A stretch of DNA of 56,177 bases. It comes from an uncultured Prevotellaceae bacterium. GTDB lineage: Bacteria > Bacteroidota > Bacteroidia > Bacteroidales > Muribaculaceae. The DNA lies in the NCBI GenBank assembly GCA_900318645.1, contig ONLH01000019.1:1-56177 (forward strand), written 5' to 3'. The notes below the pieces were generated by a model that had not been told where the DNA came from, did no database searches, and saw only the letters and a list, made by a program, of their open reading frames with translations. How positions within the stretch are numbered: position 1 is the first letter of the stretch; the number at the start of each line of letters is the position of its first letter. The translations under genes and the position numbers were made by a program. Shown here in pieces: positions 16,091 through 24,636 of this stretch.

Positions 16091-16730
16091 CCCCAGGCTC
16101 GTCCTTTTTCAGATGTTGAGCCGTTTTGTCCAGCTCCCCCTCTAAGATTAGAGGGGGCTGGGGGGCGTTGATCCCAAGGGCGTCCTTTTTCAGATGTTGA
16201 GCCGTTTTGTCCAGCTCCCCCTCTAAGATTAGAGGGGGCTGGGGGGCGTTGACCCTCCCACTAGAGCAGTTCGTCGATTTATCAAGCTCTGCTAATATAG
16301 CATTGATTATAATCCTTGGATGCTCAAACACAGTTTTGTTCTCAAAACGGAGCGTTTTGATTCCGTGTTTGCACAAGAGTTCTTGGTCTCGCTTCCAGTC
16401 TTGTTCAGGCATGGCCATGTGATAGTGGTAATCACCATCAAGTTCAATGGCAAGTTTCAAAGCAGGACAGTAAAAGTCCAAGATATGATGGCCAACACTG
16501 AATTGACGACGAAATTGGAGGCCTCTAATCTGCTTGCTTTTCAGCCAGTTCCAAAGAGCTCGTTCGGCTGGAGTCCCATTAGCACGGAGTTCCCGTCTGT
16601 GGGCTTTCATCTCGGGAGTATTGAAAACGTGGACAATTCTTTCTTGTTCGTTGGTTTTCAATGCCCCCTTGCCCCCTCTAATCTTAGAGGGGGAATATTT
16701 AGTAATCTCCATATTTGAACTGGATGCCAT
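16077..16730 (-). CDS. DUF559 (Vsr-superfamily) endonuclease with repeat-derived ends
   Basis: 217 residues. The core (about 38-151) is a DUF559 restriction-endonuclease-like fold: LRANGTPAERALWNWLKSK, FRRQFSVGHHILDFYCPALK, IELDGDYHYH and LRFENKTVFEHP, with probable catalytic Asp85, Glu96 and Asp98. Both ends are translations of a dispersed DNA repeat: residues 13-26 (SPSKIRGGKGALKT) and 161-217, which contain NAPQPPLILEGELDKTAQHL twice. The DNA copies on the two sides are inverted relative to each other. An ATG at 16712 (MEITKY) is an alternative start. DUF559 proteins are related to Vsr mismatch endonucleases; no methylase is adjacent. A role in mobilising its repeat is inference. Confidence 0.85.
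   Translation of the reverse strand: MASSSNMEITKYSPSKIRGGKGALKTNEQERIVHVFNTPEMKAHRRELRANGTPAERALWNWLKSKQIRGLQFRRQFSVGHHILDFYCPALKLAIELDGDYHYHMAMPEQDWKRDQELLCKHGIKTLRFENKTVFEHPRIIINAILAELDKSTNCSSGRVNAPQPPLILEGELDKTAQHLKKDALGINAPQPPLILEGELDKTAQHLKKDEPGVNIP
16086..16247. repeat. 81-base tandem direct repeat (two units)
   Basis: Units at 16086-16166 and 16167-16247 differ at only a few positions. Each holds TTTTTCAGATGTTGAGCCG and one DUF559-linked palindrome. Because 81 is a multiple of three, the duplication keeps the nuclease frame open and lengthens its C-terminus by 27 residues per unit. Confidence 0.9.
16132..16171. repeat. DUF559-linked palindrome, left copy 1
   Basis: Palindrome core CCCCTCTAAGATTAGAGGGG followed by GCTGGGGGGCGTTGA. 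The tail points toward the nuclease core. A second near-identical copy lies at 16213-16252. Confidence 0.85.
16213..16252. repeat. DUF559-linked palindrome, left copy 2
   Basis: Same sequence and orientation as 16132-16171. It sits at the junction of the nuclease core and the repeat-derived C-terminus. Confidence 0.85.
16658..16693. repeat. DUF559-linked palindrome, right copy (inverted)
   Basis: TCAATGCCCCCTTG followed by the palindrome core CCCCTCTAATCTTAGAGGGG. It is in opposite orientation to the left copies, so the tails of both sides face inward and enclose the nuclease coding core like terminal inverted repeats. Confidence 0.85.
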
Positions 16731-16744
16731 CTATCTTTGATTTT

Positions 16745-17518
16745 TTACTTGATGCGGTAAGAGACGCCCAGTGAACCGTACATCGGACGCAACGGCTGAA
16801 CCGAGTGAAAATCGCTCTTGAACAGGCCGCTGAAGCCATAGGTCAACTCGGCGAACAATCCCCAACGGCGGGTGAATTGCCAGTCGGCACCGACGTCAAG
16901 CCCCCATTGCATGTGACGCATGTTCTGGTCGAAGTCAAAGTCACCACGGTCACCTGGCTCACGTCCCATCTCGATTTTGGCACCGACGGGCGTGCCTTCA
17001 CGCAGGTAACCATCGTAGGCCCAGCCCCAGAACTTGCGGCTGAAGAGCCATCCCATGAACAAGCCACCGCGCAGGCAGAACTCGTCGCTGAAGTTGTATT
17101 GTGCCTGCAATGGCAGGGATAGGCGGCGCTGAGTGGTCTTGATGCGAACGTTGCCCATGAAAATGCCACTGAGTGACTCATCGCCTCTGACGACCTCGAT
17201 TTCATAGTTCTTGACGCGGCTGTCCACGTCCATACTACCCAGCTCCAAACGCAGTCCAGAATGCAAGGACCAGCGGCCTTTAAGCGGCAGGGTGGCCTCG
17301 GCAGACAGTGAGAAGTTTAAGCCGGGGTTGAAGCTGTTGATGCCGCGTATTTCTTTGCCGATGTGGGTGGGTATAGTGCCGCCCACCGTGTAGCCCAGAC
17401 GTGCATCATAACTCAGGCTGTCGAGCACCGAGGCACTGGCACCGAGCGTTGAGGCGGCAATCATCAAAGCGATGAACAATATATGTTTGATATGAATCTT
17501 CATGTTTGTCATCATCAT
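16745..17518 (-). CDS. outer-membrane beta-barrel protein
   Basis: 257 residues. The signal peptide MKIHIKHILFIALMIAAST is clearest if translation starts at the internal ATG 17503; the first ATG is 17518. The mature part has alternating strands ending in aromatic residues (LPLQAQYNFSDEFCLRGGLF, WGLFAELTYGFSGLF) and ends GSLGVSYRIK, the usual pattern of a porin-like or PorT-type Bacteroidetes barrel. It begins 14 bases after the PCMD lipoprotein gene, so the two are probably one operon and may form a surface pair. Confidence 0.8.
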   Translation of the reverse strand: MMMTNMKIHIKHILFIALMIAASTLGASASVLDSLSYDARLGYTVGGTIPTHIGKEIRGINSFNPGLNFSLSAEATLPLKGRWSLHSGLRLELGSMDVDSRVKNYEIEVVRGDESLSGIFMGNVRIKTTQRRLSLPLQAQYNFSDEFCLRGGLFMGWLFSRKFWGWAYDGYLREGTPVGAKIEMGREPGDRGDFDFDQNMRHMQWGLDVGADWQFTRRWGLFAELTYGFSGLFKSDFHSVQPLRPMYGSLGVSYRIK

Positions 17519-17532
17519 TAACTCCTATAACT

Positions 17533-18702
17533 CTATTCCTCGTGTGTGCAGATGAGGCGCACCTTGTCAACACACAATCGGCTGCCAATGGCTCCGATAA
17601 ACTTACCGCCTGCCGAACTCGACGAGAATACGATGGCAAGGCTATAACCACGGTTGGCAAGCAACTGCTCATCAACCTCCTGGCGATATACAAACTTGAT
17701 ATCCCATGGTGTCCATTGGTCCGTTGGTGCGACGTAATCCATTTCGGCCACAGCGACAATCAGGTCACTCGAGAGCACATTGTCGCCGTAGAGTACCACC
17801 TCGTTGCCTGCTGCATCGTGGTTGCGGTAGAAGACGGCATAGACGTCAGCCGAGTCCACCCTGCCGACGATGGGATTGCCGTAGAAGTCCTGTACGGTCG
17901 CGCCCGGCTCAAAGGTATAGTAGCCCGTGAAGCGGTCAGGACGGCTCGTGAACGGCAGTCCGAAGCGGGTGGCGTGCAGATGGTCGCTCATCGCGATCTT
18001 GATGTCAAATGTGCCAAGGAACATATTGCCGGCGGCCAACCGCTTATTGGCCATCCTGCCGAAGGGTCCCGTGTCACGGGTTGTCAGGCACACTGCAGCA
18101 CCGTCATATCCATTTTCCAGCGGGGTAGTGGGGTAGTCCATAGGGGCGGCACTACCCATCGAGATGCGGAAGCCGTCGTTGGCTGTTGCCCAGTCATTGC
18201 CCAGTGAGCCATCGGGCAGTGTATTGTGCCACATGTAGAAACGACGGTAGGTAGGCTCTAATTCATAATGCTCAAAGTTGTAGAACAGCGTGTCGGCGAC
18301 AGTAATCATCGTCGGCACCACGCTGACGCGATAATGGCGCTGCCACTTGCCGTCCTGTGAAGTCACCGTATAGCGTACAGGACCACCAGAGAAGTCATGG
18401 ACGCTACCGCTCTCAGGACTCACGGTCGCACCTGGCGACAGCGTGAAAACGGGAGCAAGCGCACTCACGTCGGCATCGCCACGCACAGTGAAGGTGATGA
18501 CGCTGTCGGTCGAGAAAACGGTCTGGGTGGAGTCGGTGGCCTGGAAGAAAAACTGTGAGGGATCGTCCACATGCAGTGTTGCCGTCTCGATGTCGGCCTC
18601 ACAGTATTCAGGCTCTTCGCCGAAGCATGATGTAAGCATCAGGCTTGACAAAAACACCAGCGTCAGAACCAAGGGTGAATATCTGTTTGATTTGAGTTTC
18701 AT
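17533..18702 (-). CDS. PCMD-domain surface lipoprotein
   Basis: 389 residues with lipobox SLMLTSC (Cys26) followed by FGEEPEYCEAD, an acidic surface-export-like segment. Residues about 65-130 are a small Ig-like domain of the DUF5018 type (VFTLSPGATVSPESG, YTVTSQDGKWQRHYRVSVVP). Residues about 145-389 are a PCMD putative carbohydrate-metabolism domain (LPDGSLGNDWATANDGFRIS, GKFIGAIGSRLCVDKVRLI). It likely binds glycan at the cell surface. It has its own -7 box and is followed by a beta-barrel gene. Confidence 0.85.
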   Translation of the reverse strand: MKLKSNRYSPLVLTLVFLSSLMLTSCFGEEPEYCEADIETATLHVDDPSQFFFQATDSTQTVFSTDSVITFTVRGDADVSALAPVFTLSPGATVSPESGSVHDFSGGPVRYTVTSQDGKWQRHYRVSVVPTMITVADTLFYNFEHYELEPTYRRFYMWHNTLPDGSLGNDWATANDGFRISMGSAAPMDYPTTPLENGYDGAAVCLTTRDTGPFGRMANKRLAAGNMFLGTFDIKIAMSDHLHATRFGLPFTSRPDRFTGYYTFEPGATVQDFYGNPIVGRVDSADVYAVFYRNHDAAGNEVVLYGDNVLSSDLIVAVAEMDYVAPTDQWTPWDIKFVYRQEVDEQLLANRGYSLAIVFSSSSAGGKFIGAIGSRLCVDKVRLICTHEE

Positions 18703-18727
18703 TGCTATCTTTTTGATTTTAAACTGA

Positions 18728-18735
18728 CAAAATTA
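18728..18735 (-). promoter_or_regulatory. Bacteroidetes -7 box (PCMD lipoprotein operon)
   Basis: Minus strand TAATTTTG, 25 bases before the start codon. Confidence 0.5.
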
Positions 18736-18829
18736 GGAAAATTATTAATATCGGAAGTGGTTTATGTCGATATTTTTTGTGCTAAAGATGATTTTTTCGG
18801 GATATTATTGTCGGATGAAATAAAATCAT

Positions 18830-18837
18830 TACTTTTG
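18830..18837 (+). promoter_or_regulatory. Bacteroidetes promoter (nucleotide-sugar dehydratase)
   Basis: TACTTTTG with TTG (ATTATTGTCGG) 19 bases upstream. The leader to the gene at 18934 is about 90 bases; I see no riboswitch-like structure in it. Confidence 0.6.
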
Positions 18838-18933
18838 TGGCTTAAACCTTTGTGATCTGATTTGGAGATTGTGTGTCATTATACAATGTGACCACGCTAC
18901 ATGAAGGAGCACTTGAACTAGTATTCGCAAAAG

Positions 18934-20937
18934 ATGGAACAATTGATAGATAAACTACTGGATTTGAGGCTTTTCAGGGCCTTTAAGGTTAAGACAACAC
19001 CTCGTTGGATAATCTTGTTGCTCGATATGCTTATCGTCTTGGTATGCTACATCGCGACAGTGATTGCCGACATGTACTCATTGCACACCGTTCTGCCGTC
19101 ACAGACGATTCTGTTGAATGCCTCTATTGTCCTAATTGTCTATTTCGCAATCACTTATATTTCCAAGAGTTATACCTGCGTCATCCGCTTGTCGGTCATT
19201 GAGGACTTGTATCGCATCTTCATGGTTATTGTCGTTTCTACGTTAGTGCTCACCGGCATTAACATAGTGAAGGTTGCGGTGACTGGAGCACCATTCATGA
19301 AGTTCTGGGATATCCTCATCATCGGTGCACTGTCGTTCTCCATTATGATGATTGAGCGTCTGTGTATCAAATACTTGTATATGCGGATGAACAGCGCTAC
19401 CACAGGTCGAAAACGTGTCCTTGTATTGGGTACCTCGTTCTCGTCGGTCTTCCTCGCTAACGCCCTCAAGGGCGAGATAGGCGGTAAGTACCTTCCCGTG
19501 GGATTGCTTAGCATCAAGGCGGGGCCCGAGAATTCCGAGATTAACGGCTTCAAGGTCTATCGTTTTGACCCGACCAGAATGGGTGATTTGTTCGCTGAGA
19601 ATAATATTGATGCCTTGATTTTTGACTCAAAGAGCACCAACCTGATGAGCAGCGGCTTTGCCGACTTCTTCATCAAGAATGATATCGCCCTGCTCTCCAT
19701 GAACAGGGTCGCTGAATTTGAGCAAGCAGGCGACAAGGAATCCAATAATGGTATCTCGACCTATATCAAGGAAGTGCAGATCGAGGATCTGCTTGGCCGT
19801 GATCCCATCGTGCTGAATAATCCGTTGGTGAGCGAGCATATCAAGGGCTCTTGTGTACTTATTACTGGCGCGTGTGGCTCTATCGGTAGCGAAATCGTTC
19901 GTCAGGTCGCCAATTATGGTGCAAGCAAGATCGTGCTCTATGACCAGGCCGAGACGCCCATGCATGACATCTCATTGGAGATGAAGAAGAGTCACCCCAA
20001 CGCCCACATTGAGCTGTTTATGGGTGATGTTCGCAACCGTGCTCGTGTGGAGGAAGCATTTGTCAAGTTCCGTCCTCGATATGTCTTCCATGCCGCTGCC
20101 TACAAGCATGTGCCCATGATGGAGATCAACCCTAGCGAGGCCATCCTGGCCAATGTGATGGGCACTCGCAATGTGGCTGACCTGGCATTGAAGTACAATG
20201 TCTATAAATTTGTGATGATTTCTACCGACAAGGCTGTCAATCCCACCAATGTCATGGGCTGCACCAAGCGCTTAGCTGAGATCTACTGCCAGTCGCTGTT
20301 CTATCAAGCTCGGAAGGAGGGCAAGAAGACCCAGTTTATTACCACCCGCTTCGGTAACGTGTTGGGCAGCAACGGTTCGGTGATTCCGTTGTTCCGCAAG
20401 CAGATTGCTGCCGGTGGTCCGGTAACCGTCACCCACAAGGAAATCATCCGCTACTTCATGACCATCCCCGAGGCCTGCTCGCTGGTGCTTGAGGCTGGTT
20501 GCATGGGCAGTGGTGGCGAGATTTACATCTTTGATATGGGCGAGCCAGTCAAAATCTATGACCTGGCACGGCGCATGATTTCGTTGGCAGGACTCAAACC
20601 CGATGTTGATATCAAGATTGAGGAAATCGGCCTCAGACCCGGTGAGAAACTCTACGAGGAACTGCTCAACGACAAGGAGAAGACCACTGCCACCGTCAAC
20701 AAGAAAATCATGATTGCCAAGGTCAAGACCTACAATTACAAGGATGTGTGTGCCAACATTGAAGCCATCATCAATTTTGCAGCTAAAGGTGACATCCACA
20801 GCATGATTTATGCCATGAAGGAGTTTGTGCCCGAGTACAAGAGTCAGCATAGCAAGTTTGAAGCCATCGACAAAGAAATTGAGAGCGGTGACAGTTCCTC
20901 ACCCGCACCTGACCGACTGCAGCCCACTGCAGAGTGA
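18934..20937 (+). CDS. membrane-bound nucleotide-sugar 4,6-dehydratase (CapD/PglF type)
   Basis: 667-residue inner-membrane enzyme that makes UDP-4-keto-6-deoxy-hexosamines for capsule, O-antigen or glycoprotein glycans. Four hydrophobic helices occupy about residues 20-140, followed by a first Rossmann-like region with VLVLGTSFSSVFLANAL. The catalytic short-chain dehydrogenase domain starts with ITGACGSIGSEIVRQ (about 310) and contains STDKAVNPTNVMGCTKR (about 430-446), where the usual active-site Tyr is replaced by Met as in PglF/WbpM enzymes. The C-terminus after 630 is a disordered tail. No other glycan genes are adjacent. Confidence 0.92.
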   Translation: MEQLIDKLLDLRLFRAFKVKTTPRWIILLLDMLIVLVCYIATVIADMYSLHTVLPSQTILLNASIVLIVYFAITYISKSYTCVIRLSVIEDLYRIFMVIVVSTLVLTGINIVKVAVTGAPFMKFWDILIIGALSFSIMMIERLCIKYLYMRMNSATTGRKRVLVLGTSFSSVFLANALKGEIGGKYLPVGLLSIKAGPENSEINGFKVYRFDPTRMGDLFAENNIDALIFDSKSTNLMSSGFADFFIKNDIALLSMNRVAEFEQAGDKESNNGISTYIKEVQIEDLLGRDPIVLNNPLVSEHIKGSCVLITGACGSIGSEIVRQVANYGASKIVLYDQAETPMHDISLEMKKSHPNAHIELFMGDVRNRARVEEAFVKFRPRYVFHAAAYKHVPMMEINPSEAILANVMGTRNVADLALKYNVYKFVMISTDKAVNPTNVMGCTKRLAEIYCQSLFYQARKEGKKTQFITTRFGNVLGSNGSVIPLFRKQIAAGGPVTVTHKEIIRYFMTIPEACSLVLEAGCMGSGGEIYIFDMGEPVKIYDLARRMISLAGLKPDVDIKIEEIGLRPGEKLYEELLNDKEKTTATVNKKIMIAKVKTYNYKDVCANIEAIINFAAKGDIHSMIYAMKEFVPEYKSQHSKFEAIDKEIESGDSSSPAPDRLQPTAE

Positions 20938-20938
20938 T

Positions 20939-20971
20939 TTTCGTACAGAGGGACGGTTCTTTTGTACGAAA
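20939..20971. repeat. REP-like hairpin with GGGACGGTTCTTTT
   Basis: TTTCGTACA pairs perfectly with TGTACGAAA, and the loop carries GAGGGACGGTTCTTT. The same GGGACGGTTCTTTTG string recurs at 55553-55567. GGGACGGTTCT motifs are known from REP elements mobilised by Y1/RAYT transposases in many bacteria; no such transposase is in this window. Position right after the dehydratase gene would also suit a terminator-like role. Confidence 0.6.
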
Positions 20972-20983
20972 TAGCATATAGAT

Positions 20984-21526
20984 ATGGAAGATTTTGCAGA
21001 AAAATTACTTGAAGACCTGCATCGCTACTTGGTTAAACGCGATGCGGTAGATGAGCGTATGCCCGAATGTCCTGACGTGGAGAGCAAGTGGCCAGCCATT
21101 GCCGAGGCTTATTTGCCTGACGGAGCACGTGAATTTGCCAGCTATCCTGTTGCTTCACTGGGATGGATGATGTTTATCGCGATGGCGGTGGCAAAATTCT
21201 GGGATACTGACTGGGAACGCTATGACAAGGTGGATGACCTGTACCTGATGCTCAGGGACAAGCGGGGATATGACAACCTTGATGAGTATATCCTCGACGA
21301 GGTGCTTGACCTGCATGGCGATGATGCCGAGCAGATGCAGAACCTTGTGGGCGACTGCGCCGAGCGTGTGAAGCGTGCTCTGTTTGCATTGGACATTGAA
21401 CCAGGCACTGTCGAGGCGTTCAAGGCCTATGTTGCCTGCTTGCACACGATGTTCCAGATGGGTATGGCTGTCCAGCTCAAGTCGATGGGCTACCACATGG
21501 TGAAAAGTGAAGATACAACTCTATAG
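20984..21526 (+). CDS. conserved hypothetical protein
   Basis: 180 residues, acidic and largely helical, without signal peptide or transmembrane segments. I do not recognise the family. Notable blocks are ECPDVESKWPAIAEAYLPDG, SYPVASLGWMMFIAMAVAKF and a Met-rich C-terminal helix TMFQMGMAVQLKSMGYHM. The gene lies 46 bases after the dehydratase, with a REP-like hairpin between, and 37 bases before a methyltransferase gene, so it may be in an operon with the latter. Function unknown. Confidence 0.7.
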   Translation: MEDFAEKLLEDLHRYLVKRDAVDERMPECPDVESKWPAIAEAYLPDGAREFASYPVASLGWMMFIAMAVAKFWDTDWERYDKVDDLYLMLRDKRGYDNLDEYILDEVLDLHGDDAEQMQNLVGDCAERVKRALFALDIEPGTVEAFKAYVACLHTMFQMGMAVQLKSMGYHMVKSEDTTL

Positions 21527-21563
21527 GTACTGTAGCCACTATAGACTATAAATATAGACAATC

Positions 21564-22277
21564 ATGAGAAGTGATCAAGACCCGATGGGCCAAGCCATCG
21601 CCGACTATCATGCTACGGGCAAGGCGTCACAGCTGCGTGTGTTCTCCCCGATGTTTGACGAGGACGAGATACCTGTCGCTACACTTTTCCGCACCCTGGA
21701 TGAGATGCCTGCCATTGAGCAGGAGGCGCTCAAGGTGGCCAGTGGCCATATTCTTGACGTGGGAGCCGGAGCCGGTTGCCACACGCTGGTATTGCAGGCG
21801 ATGGAAAAGCGTGTGACAGCCATTGACATCTCACCGCTGGCGGTTGAGACGATGCGCCAGCGCGGTGTCCGTGACGTGCTCGAGCAGGACTTTTTTACTT
21901 TTGACGGTCAGTATGACACGATTCTCATGCTGATGAACGGCATTGGCATCGTGGGCACCATATCCCGCCTGCCGGCCTTCTTCATGCAGGTGAACCATCT
22001 CTTGGCTCCTGGCGGACAGTTGCTGTGTGATTCCAGTGACTTGTGCTATCTCTATGAGGACGAGGACGGCATCATTGACCTAACAGGCATAGAGGGATAC
22101 TATGGCGAGTTGACTTACCAGATGCAGTACAAGTCCATCAAGGGCGAACCGTTCCCCTGGCTCTTCATCGATGCCGAGACCTTGCGCGAGCAGGCCGCTG
22201 CCCATGGCTTCCACTGCGACATCCTCATGCGTGGTCCCCACTACGACTACCTTGCCCGCCTCACCCGCCACACTTAA
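21564..22277 (+). CDS. class I SAM-dependent methyltransferase
   Basis: 237-residue cytoplasmic methyltransferase. The SAM-binding motif I is GHILDVGAGAGCHTL (about 61-75), the acidic end of strand 2 is VTAIDISPLAVE, and the later LAPGGQLLCDSSD block is the usual post-III motif. The N-terminal region MGQAIADYHATGKASQLRVF is conserved in a Bacteroidetes subgroup. The acceptor (small molecule or protein) cannot be told from sequence. It probably shares a transcript with the preceding hypothetical gene. Confidence 0.88.
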   Translation: MRSDQDPMGQAIADYHATGKASQLRVFSPMFDEDEIPVATLFRTLDEMPAIEQEALKVASGHILDVGAGAGCHTLVLQAMEKRVTAIDISPLAVETMRQRGVRDVLEQDFFTFDGQYDTILMLMNGIGIVGTISRLPAFFMQVNHLLAPGGQLLCDSSDLCYLYEDEDGIIDLTGIEGYYGELTYQMQYKSIKGEPFPWLFIDAETLREQAAAHGFHCDILMRGPHYDYLARLTRHT

Positions 22278-22409
22278 AATCGGACAAGAGGGACAACATC
22301 AAAGACAAGCCACCTGTTGGCGAGATCAAGCGAACAGCTACTCCCACGACTTGACTCCGCCTTTTCCCCACGGATTTAAAGGGTCATTTTAACCTTCGTT
22401 TTTTTTATA

Positions 22410-22417
22410 TATCTTTG
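22410..22417 (+). promoter_or_regulatory. Bacteroidetes -7 box (ABC transporter)
   Basis: TATCTTTG ends five bases before the permease ATG at 22423, implying a very short or absent leader. Confidence 0.6.
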
Positions 22418-22422
22418 TAGCC

Positions 22423-23814
22423 ATGTTGAAGCAATTATTATCCTTAAGGTATATCCAGTGGCGCCGCAACTTCAGTTGGAAGAAATTCCTGGTGGTGCTT
22501 TATCTCGCTGGTGTCATGCTGCTGATGATTGTGTCCGTGCTCTACGTAAGTCGCGATTTGTTGGCCGATCTGTTGGACAAGTTGCCGCTTGGCGCTCTGG
22601 CTGTTGCGGTGATATCGATGCTGGCACTGCCCGATTTCATGTTGAAGCTGATGTGGAACACCGATGCTGTGGTGATGGATGACTTCCTGCGCACCAAGCC
22701 CGTTCCATCTCAAGTGTGGAACCGATTCATAGCCATCGTGCTCGCTGCCGACCCTTGGAACTTGCTTATGCCGATGTTCATCGCTCTGGTGGGCGCATGG
22801 CTGCTGCCCGCCGGAATTACGGTTCTGGCCGTTGTTGCCGCATTGGTGCAGACGTTGATGCTGTCGTGGCTGGTGGCTGGCATCCACAAGGCTCCTGACA
22901 TCAACCATTCGCTGCCGTTGTGGGTCGGAGCGGTGGTTTATTACTTGGGCATGATGGGCTTGGGCTACTTCCTGGTTGTGATGGCCAAGATGTTTCATTT
23001 GCCCGGTTCGCCGTGGACCGAACTTGTTCTGTTCATCGTGCTGGACATTGTGCTGACGGGCTTGCTCTACCTCTACTTCTGCCACATGCGCGCCTATGAC
23101 GAGCATGAGCAGCATGCCAACACCGTTCGCTCGGTGGGCGACGTGACACTCTTTTCTACTGAATACCTGAGCGTGTGGCGCAGCAAGCGTTTTCGCTTCC
23201 CGATAATCTTTTTCACCATCATATTTCTTCTGCAGAGCTATACGATGCCTGCCGATGGTTCAGTTCGTGTTTTCATCCCTCTGTACTTCCTATTATGCTG
23301 GCCGACGCTGTTTCTGGGTCAATGGGTGTTCGGTATCGAGGGCAACTACTTCCACGGTTTGTGGACCAAGCCTTATTCCATCGAGCACGTGTTACTGAAC
23401 AAGTACAAGTTCTTCATCCTACTCACGTTGTGCACGGCAGTATTGCTTATCCCAGCTATTTTCTTCATGGGGCTGCGGCCTACGGCGCTATTGGCCCTGA
23501 TTCTGCTATTGGGTTGCGGCCAGAGTCTGTTGATGATGCCCACGTGCCTGTTCTCCACACGCTTGGACCTGTTCACGTCGTCCTTCTTTAACTATCAGGG
23601 AGCAAATATGCGCGTGACCATATATTCGTTCGTTCTGTTTATCCCGTTGGCTATTTATGTAATTTGTACCCTCGCGTTGCCACCGCTGTGGGGTGACGCC
23701 GTAATGGCAGCCATTGGCCTTGCCGCACTGGCTATTCACCGTCCCTGCATCCGCCTGCTGGCGCAGAAGTGGAAGAACAATCGGTATGAGAATATGGAGA
23801 GGTATTTGAAATAA
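22423..23814 (+). CDS. DUF5687-type ABC transporter permease
   Basis: 463-residue integral membrane protein with about ten hydrophobic helices and a basic cytoplasmic N-terminus (MLKQLLSLRYIQWRRNFSWKK shortened here to its character). It fits the DUF5687 family of Bacteroidetes exporter permeases. Features are a cytosolic loop MRAYDEHEQHANTVRSVG and the family-like FFNYQGANMRVTIYS segment near residue 390. The ATPase gene follows after 25 bases. Substrate unknown; antibiotic, lipid or peptide export are all possible. Confidence 0.82.
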   Translation: MLKQLLSLRYIQWRRNFSWKKFLVVLYLAGVMLLMIVSVLYVSRDLLADLLDKLPLGALAVAVISMLALPDFMLKLMWNTDAVVMDDFLRTKPVPSQVWNRFIAIVLAADPWNLLMPMFIALVGAWLLPAGITVLAVVAALVQTLMLSWLVAGIHKAPDINHSLPLWVGAVVYYLGMMGLGYFLVVMAKMFHLPGSPWTELVLFIVLDIVLTGLLYLYFCHMRAYDEHEQHANTVRSVGDVTLFSTEYLSVWRSKRFRFPIIFFTIIFLLQSYTMPADGSVRVFIPLYFLLCWPTLFLGQWVFGIEGNYFHGLWTKPYSIEHVLLNKYKFFILLTLCTAVLLIPAIFFMGLRPTALLALILLLGCGQSLLMMPTCLFSTRLDLFTSSFFNYQGANMRVTIYSFVLFIPLAIYVICTLALPPLWGDAVMAAIGLAALAIHRPCIRLLAQKWKNNRYENMERYLK

Positions 23815-23839
23815 TTTAGAGTTTTAATATTTAGGACAG

Positions 23840-24568
23840 ATGGATATCAAGATAACAAACCTCAAGAAAGTGTATGACTGGGTCACGGTGCTCGACATTC
23901 CCGAACTGACGCTGGCCTCGGGCGAACTGATTGGTCTGGTGGGGAATAACGGTGCTGGCAAGACCACGCTGATGCGTCTTATCCTCGATGTAATCGGTGC
24001 CAGCTCGGGCTATGTGGAGAGCGACGGCCGGCGGGTGGATCAGGACGATCTGTGGAAGACCTATACGGGTTCTTTCATTGACGGCAATTTCCTTATCGAC
24101 TTCTTCACCCCCGAGGAATATTTCTCCTTCATCGGACGCCTCTACGGCATTGACAAGGACACGCTGGAGCAGCGTCTGAAGCCCTTCGAACCGCTGATGC
24201 ACGGTGAAATCATGGGCACCAGCAAATTCCTGAAGGACTTCTCACAAGGCAACCGTCAGAAAGTCGGCATCATTGGGGCTATGATGATTCAGCCCAAGGT
24301 GCTTATTCTCGATGAGCCCTTCAACTACCTGGATCCGTCGTCCCAGATTATCGTAGCCCGCCTCATCGAACAGCAGAACCGCGAGTTGGGTTCCACCGTG
24401 CTCATCTCCAGCCACAACCTCAGTTTCGTCACCGACATCTCCTCCCGCATCCTGCTCTTGGAGAAAGGTGTTGTCGTGAAGGACCTGGACAACCGCGAGG
24501 GCATGGCAGAGGGCATACTCAAGGCTTACTTCCAGGAACAGAATCCCATGCCTCCTGCCCAGGAATAG
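23840..24568 (+). CDS. ABC transporter ATP-binding protein
   Basis: 242-residue ATPase partner of the DUF5687 permease at the cytoplasmic face of the inner membrane. Walker A is GNNGAGKTT (about 36-44), the signature is the variant FSQGNRQK instead of LSGGQ, Walker B is VLILDEPFNYLDP, and the switch histidine is in LISSHNLSF. The variant signature is common in Bacteroidetes export ATPases. A GC stem (GCGGGGA at 24592 with TCCCCGC at 24621) just downstream may help end transcription. Confidence 0.92.
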   Translation: MDIKITNLKKVYDWVTVLDIPELTLASGELIGLVGNNGAGKTTLMRLILDVIGASSGYVESDGRRVDQDDLWKTYTGSFIDGNFLIDFFTPEEYFSFIGRLYGIDKDTLEQRLKPFEPLMHGEIMGTSKFLKDFSQGNRQKVGIIGAMMIQPKVLILDEPFNYLDPSSQIIVARLIEQQNRELGSTVLISSHNLSFVTDISSRILLLEKGVVVKDLDNREGMAEGILKAYFQEQNPMPPAQE

Positions 24569-24636
24569 AAATCAGAAAATAAGCTCCGTGAGCGGGGACA
24601 GATGGTCTGTTGGCATTTTTTCCCCGCCAAAGGGTC

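Noticed and set aside
16077-16730. a restriction-modification system
   Set aside because: DUF559 is nuclease-like, but no DNA methyltransferase or specificity gene is adjacent; the methyltransferase at 21.6 kb is of the small-molecule/protein type and distant.
18838-18933. a riboswitch or leader RNA before the dehydratase gene
   Set aside because: About 95 bases with no conserved aptamer motif or strong stem visible.
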